Assembly (NCBI GenBank): GCA_947503035.1
Contig: CANNCD010000001.1
Coordinates: 434,001 to 498,000, forward strand
DNA length: 64,000 nucleotides
Direction of reading: 5' to 3'
Source of the DNA: an uncultured Halocynthiibacter sp.
GTDB lineage: Bacteria; Pseudomonadota; Alphaproteobacteria; Rhodobacterales; Rhodobacteraceae
Made by a program: the position numbers and the translations under genes. The notes beneath the pieces were generated by a model. The model worked only from the letters and a program-made list of their open reading frames with translations. It had not been told where the DNA came from and did no database searches. Numbering within the stretch: position 1 is the first letter of the stretch; each line of letters begins with the position of its first letter. Below, one piece after another: positions 57,165 to 64,000 of the stretch.

Positions 57165-59943
57165 CATGACTTTTGCTTCTCGTATCACCGCTGCGCCCAT
57201 TGCGTTTTCCACCGAACGTGCCGATGAAATTCTTGCACTGTATGGCGATCTTGCCCCTGAAATCCGCGACGTGATTGCGGGGACGGCGGGCTGTTCGATG
57301 TTCCTGTATGGGATACTTGAGCGCGAGGTGGATTGGATCAACCGAACCCTTCAGGGGGAGCCAGAGGCGGCGTTTGATGACCAGATGGCGTCGCTTTTGA
57401 CGGTGCCTGCGGATCAGTTGCCGGTCGCGCTTCGGGTGGCGAAACGACGGGTGGCGGTTTTGGCGGCGCTTTGTGATGTGGCTGGGGTTTGGACGTTAGA
57501 GCAGGTGACCGCGGCGATCACCGATTTTGCGGACATGGCCACGGATTTGGCCGTAAAATCACAGGTTGAAATCGAAATCACCCGTGGGAAAATTCCGGGT
57601 GCGGGGCCGGATGACATTGCCACGGCGGGTGGCATGGTTGCCCTTGCCATGGGGAAAATGGGCGCGCATGAGCTGAACTATTCCTCGGATATCGACCTGA
57701 TTTGTCTGTTTGACGATAGCCGCTATGACCCCGCCGACACCTTTGAGGCCCGCGCCGCGTTCATTCGCGCCACCCGTCGGGCCAGTGCGATGTTGAACGA
57801 TAAGACCGGTGACGGCTATGTGTTTCGCACCGATCTGCGGTTGCGCCCCGATCCGTCGGTCACGCCGGTTTGCGTCGGGATGGAGGCGGCGGAACGGTAC
57901 TACGAAGGCTTGGGCCGCACGTGGGAGCGCGCCGCCCATATTAAGGCGCGCGCCTGCGCCGGTGACATCGCGGCGGGCGAGGCCTATCTGAAACGGTTGC
58001 GGCCCTTTGTTTGGCGGCGGCATCTGGATTATGCGGCGATCCAAGACGCCCATGATATGCGCCTGCGTATTCGCGATCACAAGGGGCTGGGAGGGGCGCT
58101 GACCCTTGAGGGGCACAATATGAAACTGGGTCGCGGCGGAATCCGCGAGATCGAATTTTTCACCCAAACCGGCCAGCTGATCGCCGGCGGCCGCAACAAG
58201 GCGCTGCGCGGGCGCGAGACGGTGCCGATGTTGGCGGCGCTGGCGAAAACGGGCTGGATTGAAACCGACGTGGCCGAGACCCTGACCGACCATTACCGCG
58301 CGCATCGCACCGTGGAACACCGACTCCAGATGATCAACGACGCGCAGACCCATGACCTTCCCAAGGACGCCGACGGGTTCCGGCGTTTGGCGTGTTTTAT
58401 GGGCGAGGGGGACGTTGATGTGCTGCGCCGCGATCTGACCGAGCGACTGGAAGAGGTTCACAGCCTGACCGAGGGGTTCTTTGCCCCGACGCCCCGCGAC
58501 GACATCGCACCCACCGATGTGCCCGATATATATAGTGACGTGATGGACCGTTGGCAGGGGTATCCGGCCCTTCGATCCCCCCGCGCGGTTGAGATTTTTG
58601 AGCGGCTGAAACCCGAACTGATCACTCGGTTGGAACGGGCCGCGCGTCCCGAAGAGGCCCTTAATCAATTCGACGGGTTCTTGTCTGGGCTTCCGGCAGG
58701 GGTGCAGTTGTTGTCGATGTTTGAGGCCAATCCACAGTTGATCGATCTCATGGTGGATATCGCGGCGACGTCGCCCGCCTTGGCAGGGTATTTGTCGCGC
58801 AACGCACGGGTGTTTGACGCGGTGATCGGCGGCGAATTTTTCGCGCCTTGGCCGGATCACGACACGTTGCTGGCGTCGCTGAATGCGCAAATCGACGCCG
58901 CCCAAGACTACGAGGCCCGCCTTGATGCGGCGCGTTTGTGGCAAAAGGAATGGCATTTCCGTGTCGGTGTGCATCACCTGCGCGGGCTGATTGATGCGGA
59001 AACGGCGGGGCACCAATATGCCGCCTTGGCCGAGGTGAGCCTTGTCGGTGTGTGGCCGGTTGTGGTCGATGAATTTGCCCGCAAACATGGCGCGTTGCCG
59101 GGGCGTGGCGCCTGTGTTGTTGCCATGGGAAGCCTCGGGGTCGGGCGCCTCCATGCGCAGTCTGATCTGGACCTGATCATGATCTATGACGACCTTGGGG
59201 TGGATATGTCCGACGGGCCGCGCCCGCTGGCGACACGCACCTATTATGCGCGTCTGACACAGGCCTTTGTGACTGCGGTCTCGGCGCAAATGTCCAAGGG
59301 CCGCTTGTACGAGGTCGACATGCGTCTGCGCCCCTCGGGACGGCGCGGACCAGTCGCCACATCGCTTACGGCGTTCAAATCCTATCACGAAAATGAGGCA
59401 TGGACGTGGGAACATCTGGCCCTGACGCGTGCGCGCGTGGTTGCAGGGGACGATGGGGTTGCCGCCGATATCGAGGCGTTCCGCGTCTCCATTTTGCCGA
59501 TTAAGGGCGCAGGCGATACGGTCTTGGCCGATCTTGCGGATATGCGCGGCAAGATCGCCGATGCCAAATCGGGTGCGGGGCCCTTGGACGCCAAAATCGG
59601 TGCGGGCCGGTTGCAGGATATTGAGCTGATCGCGCAGGGCATGGCTCTTTTGGCGGGTCATACGGGGCGCGCGACAAGGGGGCAAATCCGCGCTGGCGGG
59701 CTGAGCGATGCCGATGAAACGACATTGATCGATGCCTATCAACTGATGTGGCGCTTGCAGGTCGCAAGCAAGCTATTGTCCGAAGACCGGCTTGATCCCG
59801 TAAAAATCGGGCAGGGCGGCCGCGATTTTATCTTGCGCGAGACAGGACAAACGTCCCAAGAGGGGTTGTTAGATGCGATCAACGCAGAGGCAGCCATGGC
59901 CGAAACCGTGATCGCCCAGATTTTACGACCGACGGAGACCTGA
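57157..59943 (+). CDS. glnE: Bifunctional glutamine synthetase adenylyltransferase/deadenylase
   Basis: GlnE adenylylates and deadenylylates glutamine synthetase in response to PII and glutamine. The 928-residue protein has the two-headed layout. The N-terminal deadenylase head has GKMGAHELNYSSDIDLICLF (near residue 165), followed by a helical linker with GRGGIREIEFFTQ. The C-terminal adenylyltransferase head has GSLGVGRLHAQSDLDLIMIY (near residue 655) and a matching IQDIELIAQG segment. Length is typical. Starts at 57157 and 57166 are both ATG; the first overlaps the upstream gene. It lies before a small conserved gene with a 1-bp gap. Confidence 0.95.
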   Translation: MYDMTFASRITAAPIAFSTERADEILALYGDLAPEIRDVIAGTAGCSMFLYGILEREVDWINRTLQGEPEAAFDDQMASLLTVPADQLPVALRVAKRRVAVLAALCDVAGVWTLEQVTAAITDFADMATDLAVKSQVEIEITRGKIPGAGPDDIATAGGMVALAMGKMGAHELNYSSDIDLICLFDDSRYDPADTFEARAAFIRATRRASAMLNDKTGDGYVFRTDLRLRPDPSVTPVCVGMEAAERYYEGLGRTWERAAHIKARACAGDIAAGEAYLKRLRPFVWRRHLDYAAIQDAHDMRLRIRDHKGLGGALTLEGHNMKLGRGGIREIEFFTQTGQLIAGGRNKALRGRETVPMLAALAKTGWIETDVAETLTDHYRAHRTVEHRLQMINDAQTHDLPKDADGFRRLACFMGEGDVDVLRRDLTERLEEVHSLTEGFFAPTPRDDIAPTDVPDIYSDVMDRWQGYPALRSPRAVEIFERLKPELITRLERAARPEEALNQFDGFLSGLPAGVQLLSMFEANPQLIDLMVDIAATSPALAGYLSRNARVFDAVIGGEFFAPWPDHDTLLASLNAQIDAAQDYEARLDAARLWQKEWHFRVGVHHLRGLIDAETAGHQYAALAEVSLVGVWPVVVDEFARKHGALPGRGACVVAMGSLGVGRLHAQSDLDLIMIYDDLGVDMSDGPRPLATRTYYARLTQAFVTAVSAQMSKGRLYEVDMRLRPSGRRGPVATSLTAFKSYHENEAWTWEHLALTRARVVAGDDGVAADIEAFRVSILPIKGAGDTVLADLADMRGKIADAKSGAGPLDAKIGAGRLQDIELIAQGMALLAGHTGRATRGQIRAGGLSDADETTLIDAYQLMWRLQVASKLLSEDRLDPVKIGQGGRDFILRETGQTSQEGLLDAINAEAAMAETVIAQILRPTET

Positions 59944-59944
59944 T

Positions 59945-60211
59945 ATGCCCGCGAAATCCGAATTCGACCCCAAGGGTTTGATCCATGACAGCTATCACAT
60001 CGAAGGCATCACGATCGAGGAATGCCGCTCGATCTTTGTGGACTGGGCGATTTCACTGGCCGATGGGGCGGTGGCCAAGGAACACTTGGCCGCGCTGGTG
60101 GCAGAATATGGCCACCGCGATCACCCGATGACATCGGTCTTGGTCGAAGGCCTTGGCGACGTCACCGCCAAAGGCCGCCGCGGCGGACGCGCGGGGCGGA
60201 TGAAGGGGTAG
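59945..60211 (+). CDS. Small conserved protein downstream of glnE
   Basis: This 88-residue protein has no predicted membrane segment. Its acidic middle (ITIEECRSIFVDWAISLAD and AKEHLAALVAEYGHRDHPM) could form a helical bundle. The C-terminus is a glycine-arginine-rich basic tail (GRRGGRAGRMKG). I have seen similar short frames behind glnE in related genomes but know no function. The ATG is 1 bp after the glnE stop, so it is probably in the same transcript. Codon use and GC are like those of glnE, which supports it as real. Confidence 0.68.
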   Translation: MPAKSEFDPKGLIHDSYHIEGITIEECRSIFVDWAISLADGAVAKEHLAALVAEYGHRDHPMTSVLVEGLGDVTAKGRRGGRAGRMKG

Positions 60212-60218
60212 TGGGTAG

Positions 60219-61199
60219 TTGGAACATCATTTTAGTGACTTTTTAGACAGAACCTTAGGGCATTGGACGTTTACTGAGAACCGGCTGCGTTGGAAATTCC
60301 AATTCGATGATCTAGCGGAAGTTCAAAGCGATTTTCGGTGTCTTACGGTTTCAAAAACGACCAAAAATTGGAGATTGCTTTCGGAGTTTTCTGACCTAGA
60401 GGAACTCACTCTGGATCGCCCGAGCCCGCAGCAAGTCGAATGGATCCAAAATCTACCGAGGCTGAAGCGGCTGAGGCTTAGTTTTTCCCGTGTGAAATCG
60501 TTGGACGTACTAGGTGCGATGCCTGATTTGGAAGAGCTGATCCTCGAATACACAAGCGGGATCCGTGATCTTTCGGCACTGGCTACGCTCACGAACTTAC
60601 GGTCTTTGCACCTCGAGAACCTGCGCAACGTCTCAGATTTTTCAGATTTGAAAGAACTGGGGACGTTACGTGCGCTTGGAATTCGTGGAACCTTTGATGC
60701 TGCACAGAAAATTGAAAACCTGAATTTTCTATCGAGCCTAAAGAAGCTCGAACAATTGTCGATTTCTTCTTCACGGGTTTTCGATGAAACTGGTCTCAAG
60801 GAGGCTATTCAAGGGCTCGGGTGTATTAAGAAGTTTTCCTTCTCAGCAGATCAGTTTGAATTGGAGTTTTTCGCGTGGCTAAGCGTGGTCTTCCCAGACG
60901 TTCAAGGCGCCACGCGAGACCCGTATTGGATTTCAGGCGGAAAAATGCAGAGAGTACAAGAGGGCCACAAACTCGCGACAATGCCGGTAGAAGAATTACA
61001 ACGGGTCGCGCCGGATATTGTCATCAAAGACAATGGGGATCGCTGGCGACCCTCTCCAATTGAGGCGCATCTCCTAGGACGTGGCCAGCGTGTTGCACAA
61101 GGAAAGCGAAGCACCGTCGAAGCAAAGGCTACGCAGCATGCGACTGAGTATGAGCGATTGCAGCAAGGGTTCCGTTTAAATTCTATCCCCAGCGGATAA
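60219..61199 (+). CDS. Leucine-rich-repeat-like protein, deviant composition
   Basis: This 326-residue protein carries an LRR-like region from about residue 55 to 190. Repeats of 20-24 residues follow a LxxLxLxx pattern (LEELTLDRPS, LKRLRLSFSR, LEELILEYTS, LRSLHLENLR, LEQLSISSSR), as in internalin-type proteins. The C-terminal third is unlike the repeats and rich in charged residues. There is no signal peptide, so it may be cytoplasmic or exported by another route. The DNA is clearly AT-richer than its neighbours. The start is TTG at 60219, the first possible start after an in-frame stop, with AAGGGG 10 nt upstream. It may be recently acquired. Confidence 0.65.
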   Translation: MEHHFSDFLDRTLGHWTFTENRLRWKFQFDDLAEVQSDFRCLTVSKTTKNWRLLSEFSDLEELTLDRPSPQQVEWIQNLPRLKRLRLSFSRVKSLDVLGAMPDLEELILEYTSGIRDLSALATLTNLRSLHLENLRNVSDFSDLKELGTLRALGIRGTFDAAQKIENLNFLSSLKKLEQLSISSSRVFDETGLKEAIQGLGCIKKFSFSADQFELEFFAWLSVVFPDVQGATRDPYWISGGKMQRVQEGHKLATMPVEELQRVAPDIVIKDNGDRWRPSPIEAHLLGRGQRVAQGKRSTVEAKATQHATEYERLQQGFRLNSIPSG

Positions 61200-61284
61200 C
61201 CGCGTCGGCCGCTTTTGTTTTAATTCGGAAGCCGGAAAAGGTAAACCCACGGTCTTTCTGGACGAATGTGGAGCAACATTTTGG

Positions 61285-61312
61285 CGCTCGGGCCGCCGAA
61301 ACGGCCCAAGCG
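61285..61312 (-). terminator. Hairpin downstream of eda
   Basis: CGCTCGGGCCG (61285-61295) and CGGCCCAAGCG (61302-61312) form an 11-bp stem with a G-U pair on the minus strand and a 6-nt loop. It lies 7 bp after the eda stop, with no U-run. Confidence 0.6.
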
Positions 61313-61319
61313 GGGATAG

Positions 61320-61961
61320 TTAGCGCGCGAGGGATGCGGCTTCGCGTGCGATTTCTTCTACGGCTTTCCAGTCGGATTTTTCGATCAGATCGGCCGGTGC
61401 GACCCAGCTGCCGCCAACGCAGAGCGTGTTGGACAGGGCAAGGTATTCAGGTGCCGTTTTCACAGAGATGCCGCCGGTTGGGCAGAATTTAACCTGTGGG
61501 ATCGGCGCGCCGATGGCCTTTAGCGCTGGTGCGCCGCCGTTTGCCGCCGCAGGGAAGAATTTCTGAACCGTATAGCCGCGCTCAAGCAGGCGCATGGCTT
61601 CGGTCGAGGACGCAACACCTGGCAACAAAGGAAGGTCCTGTGCTTCGCAGGCATCAAGCAATTTGTCCGTCGCACCAGGGGAAACGCCGAATTTCGCGCC
61701 GGCTTCGATGGCGTTTGTCACGTCTTGTGGGGACAACAATGTGCCCGCGCCAACAACGCCGCCTTCGACCTTGGCCATCTCGGAAATCACGCCCAATGCG
61801 TTTGGTGTGCGAAGCGTTACTTCGAGCGCAGGAAGACCACCGGCGACAAGCGCCTCGGCCAGTGGGCGTGCCTTGGAGACGTCATTCAGAACCAAAACCG
61901 GTACGACAGGCGCACGGAGGCAAAGTTCAGCGTTCAGTTGGCTTGCGGTTTCAGGTGTCAT
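61320..61961 (-). CDS. eda: 2-dehydro-3-deoxy-phosphogluconate aldolase
   Basis: Eda splits KDPG into pyruvate and glyceraldehyde-3-phosphate, the last ED step. The 213-residue class I aldolase has the catalytic Glu in ALEVTLRT, the Schiff-base Lys in VQKFFPAAANGG and the phosphate-binding FCPTGGIS. The start is 10 bp behind the edd stop, so they form one operon. The expression control palindrome is upstream of edd. Confidence 0.96.
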   Translation of the reverse strand: MTPETASQLNAELCLRAPVVPVLVLNDVSKARPLAEALVAGGLPALEVTLRTPNALGVISEMAKVEGGVVGAGTLLSPQDVTNAIEAGAKFGVSPGATDKLLDACEAQDLPLLPGVASSTEAMRLLERGYTVQKFFPAAANGGAPALKAIGAPIPQVKFCPTGGISVKTAPEYLALSNTLCVGGSWVAPADLIEKSDWKAVEEIAREAASLAR

Positions 61962-61971
61962 CTTTTCGATC

Positions 61972-63777
61972 CTATAGGATTACGGCCGCGCCATTGGTGG
62001 CTGGGCCTACGTTATTGCGGAACACGTCAAACAATTCGCGTCCAATGCCATGGTGATTGGCGGTGAGGTCGGCTGTAGCTACCATACGAGAGTCGAAGTC
62101 TTCAACCAAAACTTCGATGACACCGGCAACGGCGTCGACGCGCACCATGTCGCCGTCCTGAATTTTGGCCAGCGGGCCGCCATCTGCGGCCTCGGGAGAC
62201 ATGTGGATACAGGCGGGCACCTTGCCGGAGGCGCCGGACATGCGCCCGTCGGTAACAAGCGCGACTTTGTGGCCGCGGTCTTGGGTCACGGCAAGGGCAG
62301 GGGTCAGGCTGTGAAGTTCGGGCATGCCGTTGGCCTTGGGGCCTTGGAAACGAACGACGACAACGACGTCTTTGTTCAGCTCACCGTTTTTGAATGCCTC
62401 TTTGACGGCCTCTTGGGTGTGGAACACACGGGCGGGGGCCTCGACGATGCGGCGCTCTTCTGCCACGGCAGAGATTTTCATCATGCCTTGGCCAAGGTTC
62501 CCAGCCAGCTGTTTCAGGCCACCGGTTTTCTGGAATGGGTCGGACACACCACGAAGGATCTTTTCGTTGGCGGATTTCCCGTCGCCCTCGACGAACACCA
62601 ATTCGCCGTCCTTAAGTTTCGGGTCCTTGGTATAGGCATCAAGCCCGTCGCCCATCACGGTTTTCACATCGTTATGCAACAGACCCGCCGCGCGCAGTTC
62701 ACGCATCAAAAATCCAAGACCACCCGCCGCGTGGAAGTGGTTCACGTCGGCCAGACCGTTCGGATAAACCTTGGTCATCAATGGGATGATTTCGGAAATC
62801 TCTTCAAAGTCGATCAGCTCAAGCTTAATCCCGCAGGCCGCCGCCATCGCAGGCAGGTGCAGCACGATATTGGTCGAGCCACCCGTCGCCATCAGGCCGA
62901 TGATGCCGTTGACGAACGTCTTCACGGACAAGATTTCATAGGCAGGGCGGAAATTGTCGCCAAGCGCGGTCATGCCCATCGCCTGTTTCACACCCTCAAG
63001 GGTCAGTGCCTTGCGCAGATCAGTATGTGGATTTTCAAAGGAAGCACCCGGAAGGTGAAGCCCCATGAATTCCATCAACATCTGGTTCGAGTTGGCAGTG
63101 CCATAGAATGTACATGTGCCCTGACCGTGGTATGCGGCCATTTCGGCGGCCATCAGATCGGCGCGGGTGGCATCACCGGTGGCAAAAGCCTGACGGACCT
63201 TGGCCTTTTCATCATTCGGAAGACCAGATGTCATCGGACCCGCAGGCAAGAACACAGTCGGCAAGAAGCCGAACGTGCCAGCCGCCATAATAAGGCCCGG
63301 TACGATTTTGTCGCAAACACCCAGATAGACCGCCGCGTCAAACGTATTGTGGGACAGGCCAACGCCCGCCGCCAATGCGATCACATCCCGTGAGAAAAGC
63401 GACAGCTCCATGCCAGCCTCGCCCTGTGTCACGCCATCACACATCGCCGGAACCCCGCCAGCAACCTGTGCAGTGCCACCCAAAGAGCGCGCGGTTTCGC
63501 GGATCATTTCTGGGTAGGTCTCAAACGGTTTATGCGCCGACAACATGTCATTGTAGGCGGTGATGATGCCGATATTCGCACCCGGTTTGGTCGCCAATGC
63601 ATCCTGATCCTCGCCCATCGCGGCAAAGGCATGCGCCTGACCAGAACAGCTGAGGTGACCACGACGTGGACCTTTTTCGGCAGCGGCTTTCATGCGGGCC
63701 TCATAAAGGTCGCGCGTGGGTTTGCTGCGTTCAATAATGCGTTCGGTGACGGCTTGGATGGTTGGGTGCACAGACAT
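61972..63777 (-). CDS. edd: Phosphogluconate dehydratase
   Basis: Edd dehydrates 6-phosphogluconate to KDPG, the defining ED step. The 601-residue IlvD/Edd-family protein has the Fe-S cysteines in the [16 protein letters not shown] (near residue 42), [15 protein letters not shown] and FYGTANSNQ regions. [14 protein letters not shown] marks the C-terminal substrate site. The start is followed by a normal N-terminus ([16 protein letters not shown]). It is the first gene of edd-eda and carries the same palindrome upstream as the zwf operon. Confidence 0.97.
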   Translation of the reverse strand: MSVHPTIQAVTERIIERSKPTRDLYEARMKAAAEKGPRRGHLSCSGQAHAFAAMGEDQDALATKPGANIGIITAYNDMLSAHKPFETYPEMIRETARSLGGTAQVAGGVPAMCDGVTQGEAGMELSLFSRDVIALAAGVGLSHNTFDAAVYLGVCDKIVPGLIMAAGTFGFLPTVFLPAGPMTSGLPNDEKAKVRQAFATGDATRADLMAAEMAAYHGQGTCTFYGTANSNQMLMEFMGLHLPGASFENPHTDLRKALTLEGVKQAMGMTALGDNFRPAYEILSVKTFVNGIIGLMATGGSTNIVLHLPAMAAACGIKLELIDFEEISEIIPLMTKVYPNGLADVNHFHAAGGLGFLMRELRAAGLLHNDVKTVMGDGLDAYTKDPKLKDGELVFVEGDGKSANEKILRGVSDPFQKTGGLKQLAGNLGQGMMKISAVAEERRIVEAPARVFHTQEAVKEAFKNGELNKDVVVVVRFQGPKANGMPELHSLTPALAVTQDRGHKVALVTDGRMSGASGKVPACIHMSPEAADGGPLAKIQDGDMVRVDAVAGVIEVLVEDFDSRMVATADLTANHHGIGRELFDVFRNNVGPATNGAAVIL

Positions 63778-63821
63778 GGTCGCTCCTGACGGTCGGGTTT
63801 GCCTGTTTTGTATCAGTGTGC

Positions 63822-63833
63822 GTTAGCGCTAAC
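63822..63833. promoter_or_regulatory. LacI-type operator GTTAGCGCTAAC upstream of edd
   Basis: This is a perfect 12-bp palindrome, 45 bp upstream of the edd start codon, identical to the zwf site over 14 bp. The sequence beyond it on the minus strand is AT-rich and contains a TATAAA-like word (about 63845-63850) that could be the edd -10 region. The divergent gene at 63982 could share the site. Confidence 0.7.
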
Positions 63834-63981
63834 AATCCCTTATTTTTATAATTTTGTTTCAAATGTACCATACTAAGGGTTGCGCCAGACGCATGGCGCC
63901 TTTGCCAAATCAATATCTACTATAGGTCAGAAGGGTGGACTATTTATTGATTATCGAAACAACGAACCAATGAGGTCAATC

Positions 63982-64000
63982 ATGACAAACGAATTCCAAA
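63982..64000 (+). CDS. Start of a divergent gene, cut by the window edge
   Basis: An ATG at 63982 follows TGAGG at a suitable distance and opens MTNEFQ before the window ends. Too little is present to name a product. Its position divergent from edd makes a carbon-related gene plausible but nothing more. Confidence 0.35.

Overview
The window looks like the chromosome of a marine alphaproteobacterium of the Roseobacter group (Rhodobacteraceae). The evidence is the gene content and style: Bpt/Ate with a VOC protein, DUF2852 and RDD proteins, a Hint-domain protein, a TakP-like TRAP system with very large permeases, class II NrdJ, an Entner-Doudoroff (ED) set, and CbiD inside an otherwise aerobic-type cobalamin locus. 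G+C is moderately high and genes are dense. No rRNA, tRNA, CRISPR array, insertion sequence or prophage was seen. About 52 protein genes are supported; one is cut at each edge.

Layout. 1-1.7 kb: end of a squalene/phytoene synthase-family gene and an MFS transporter. 1.8-5.8 kb: cobalamin genes cobB-cobA (minus) divergent from cbiD-cobK (plus). 5.8-8.8 kb: an AlkA-type glycosylase, a carboxylesterase, an HNH endonuclease and a radical SAM protein. 9.0-12.7 kb: zwf-pgl-pgi. 12.7-13.9 kb: a Hint-domain protein. 14.1-31.1 kb: an AGE-family sugar isomerase and a ROK regulator divergent from a glycogen operon (fructokinase, glgP, glgB, glgC, glgA, glgX, malQ, pgm). 31.2-35.4 kb: a putative 2OG oxygenase and a ProXWV-type betaine transporter. 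35.4-39.4 kb: glpR divergent from glpD-glpK. 39.5-44.5 kb: a small ArsR-family regulator with a SqrR/BigR-like cysteine pair, nrdJ and a small conserved protein. 44.5-47.0 kb: ilvIH with a leader-peptide attenuator. 47.1-53.8 kb: a cache-domain kinase and LuxR-type regulator divergent from a TRAP transporter. 53.9-57.2 kb: VOC, Bpt, RDD, DUF2852 and an unknown protein. 57.2-61.2 kb: glnE, a small protein and a compositionally deviant LRR-like protein. 61.3-63.8 kb: edd-eda.

How it fits together. An AGE isomerase and a fructokinase could take mannose or fructose to F6P. Pgi and Pgm link F6P, G6P and G1P, the glg genes store and release G1P, and zwf-pgl-edd-eda burn G6P through the ED pathway. 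The two ED operons are about 54 kb apart but carry the same 12-bp perfect palindrome (GTTAGCGCTAAC) in front of them, so one LacI-type regulator probably controls both. Cobalamin made with help from the cob genes would serve the B12-dependent NrdJ.

The most rewarding signals are regulatory: the shared ED palindrome, an ilv leader peptide with mutually exclusive hairpins, the thiol-switch cysteine pair of the ArsR protein, a duplicated TTAAC element 600 bp apart, two 19-bp dyads upstream of DUF2852, and a dyad in front of the TRAP operon. I found no convincing wholly new multi-gene system. Similarity calls come from recognition of protein sequence, not from searches.
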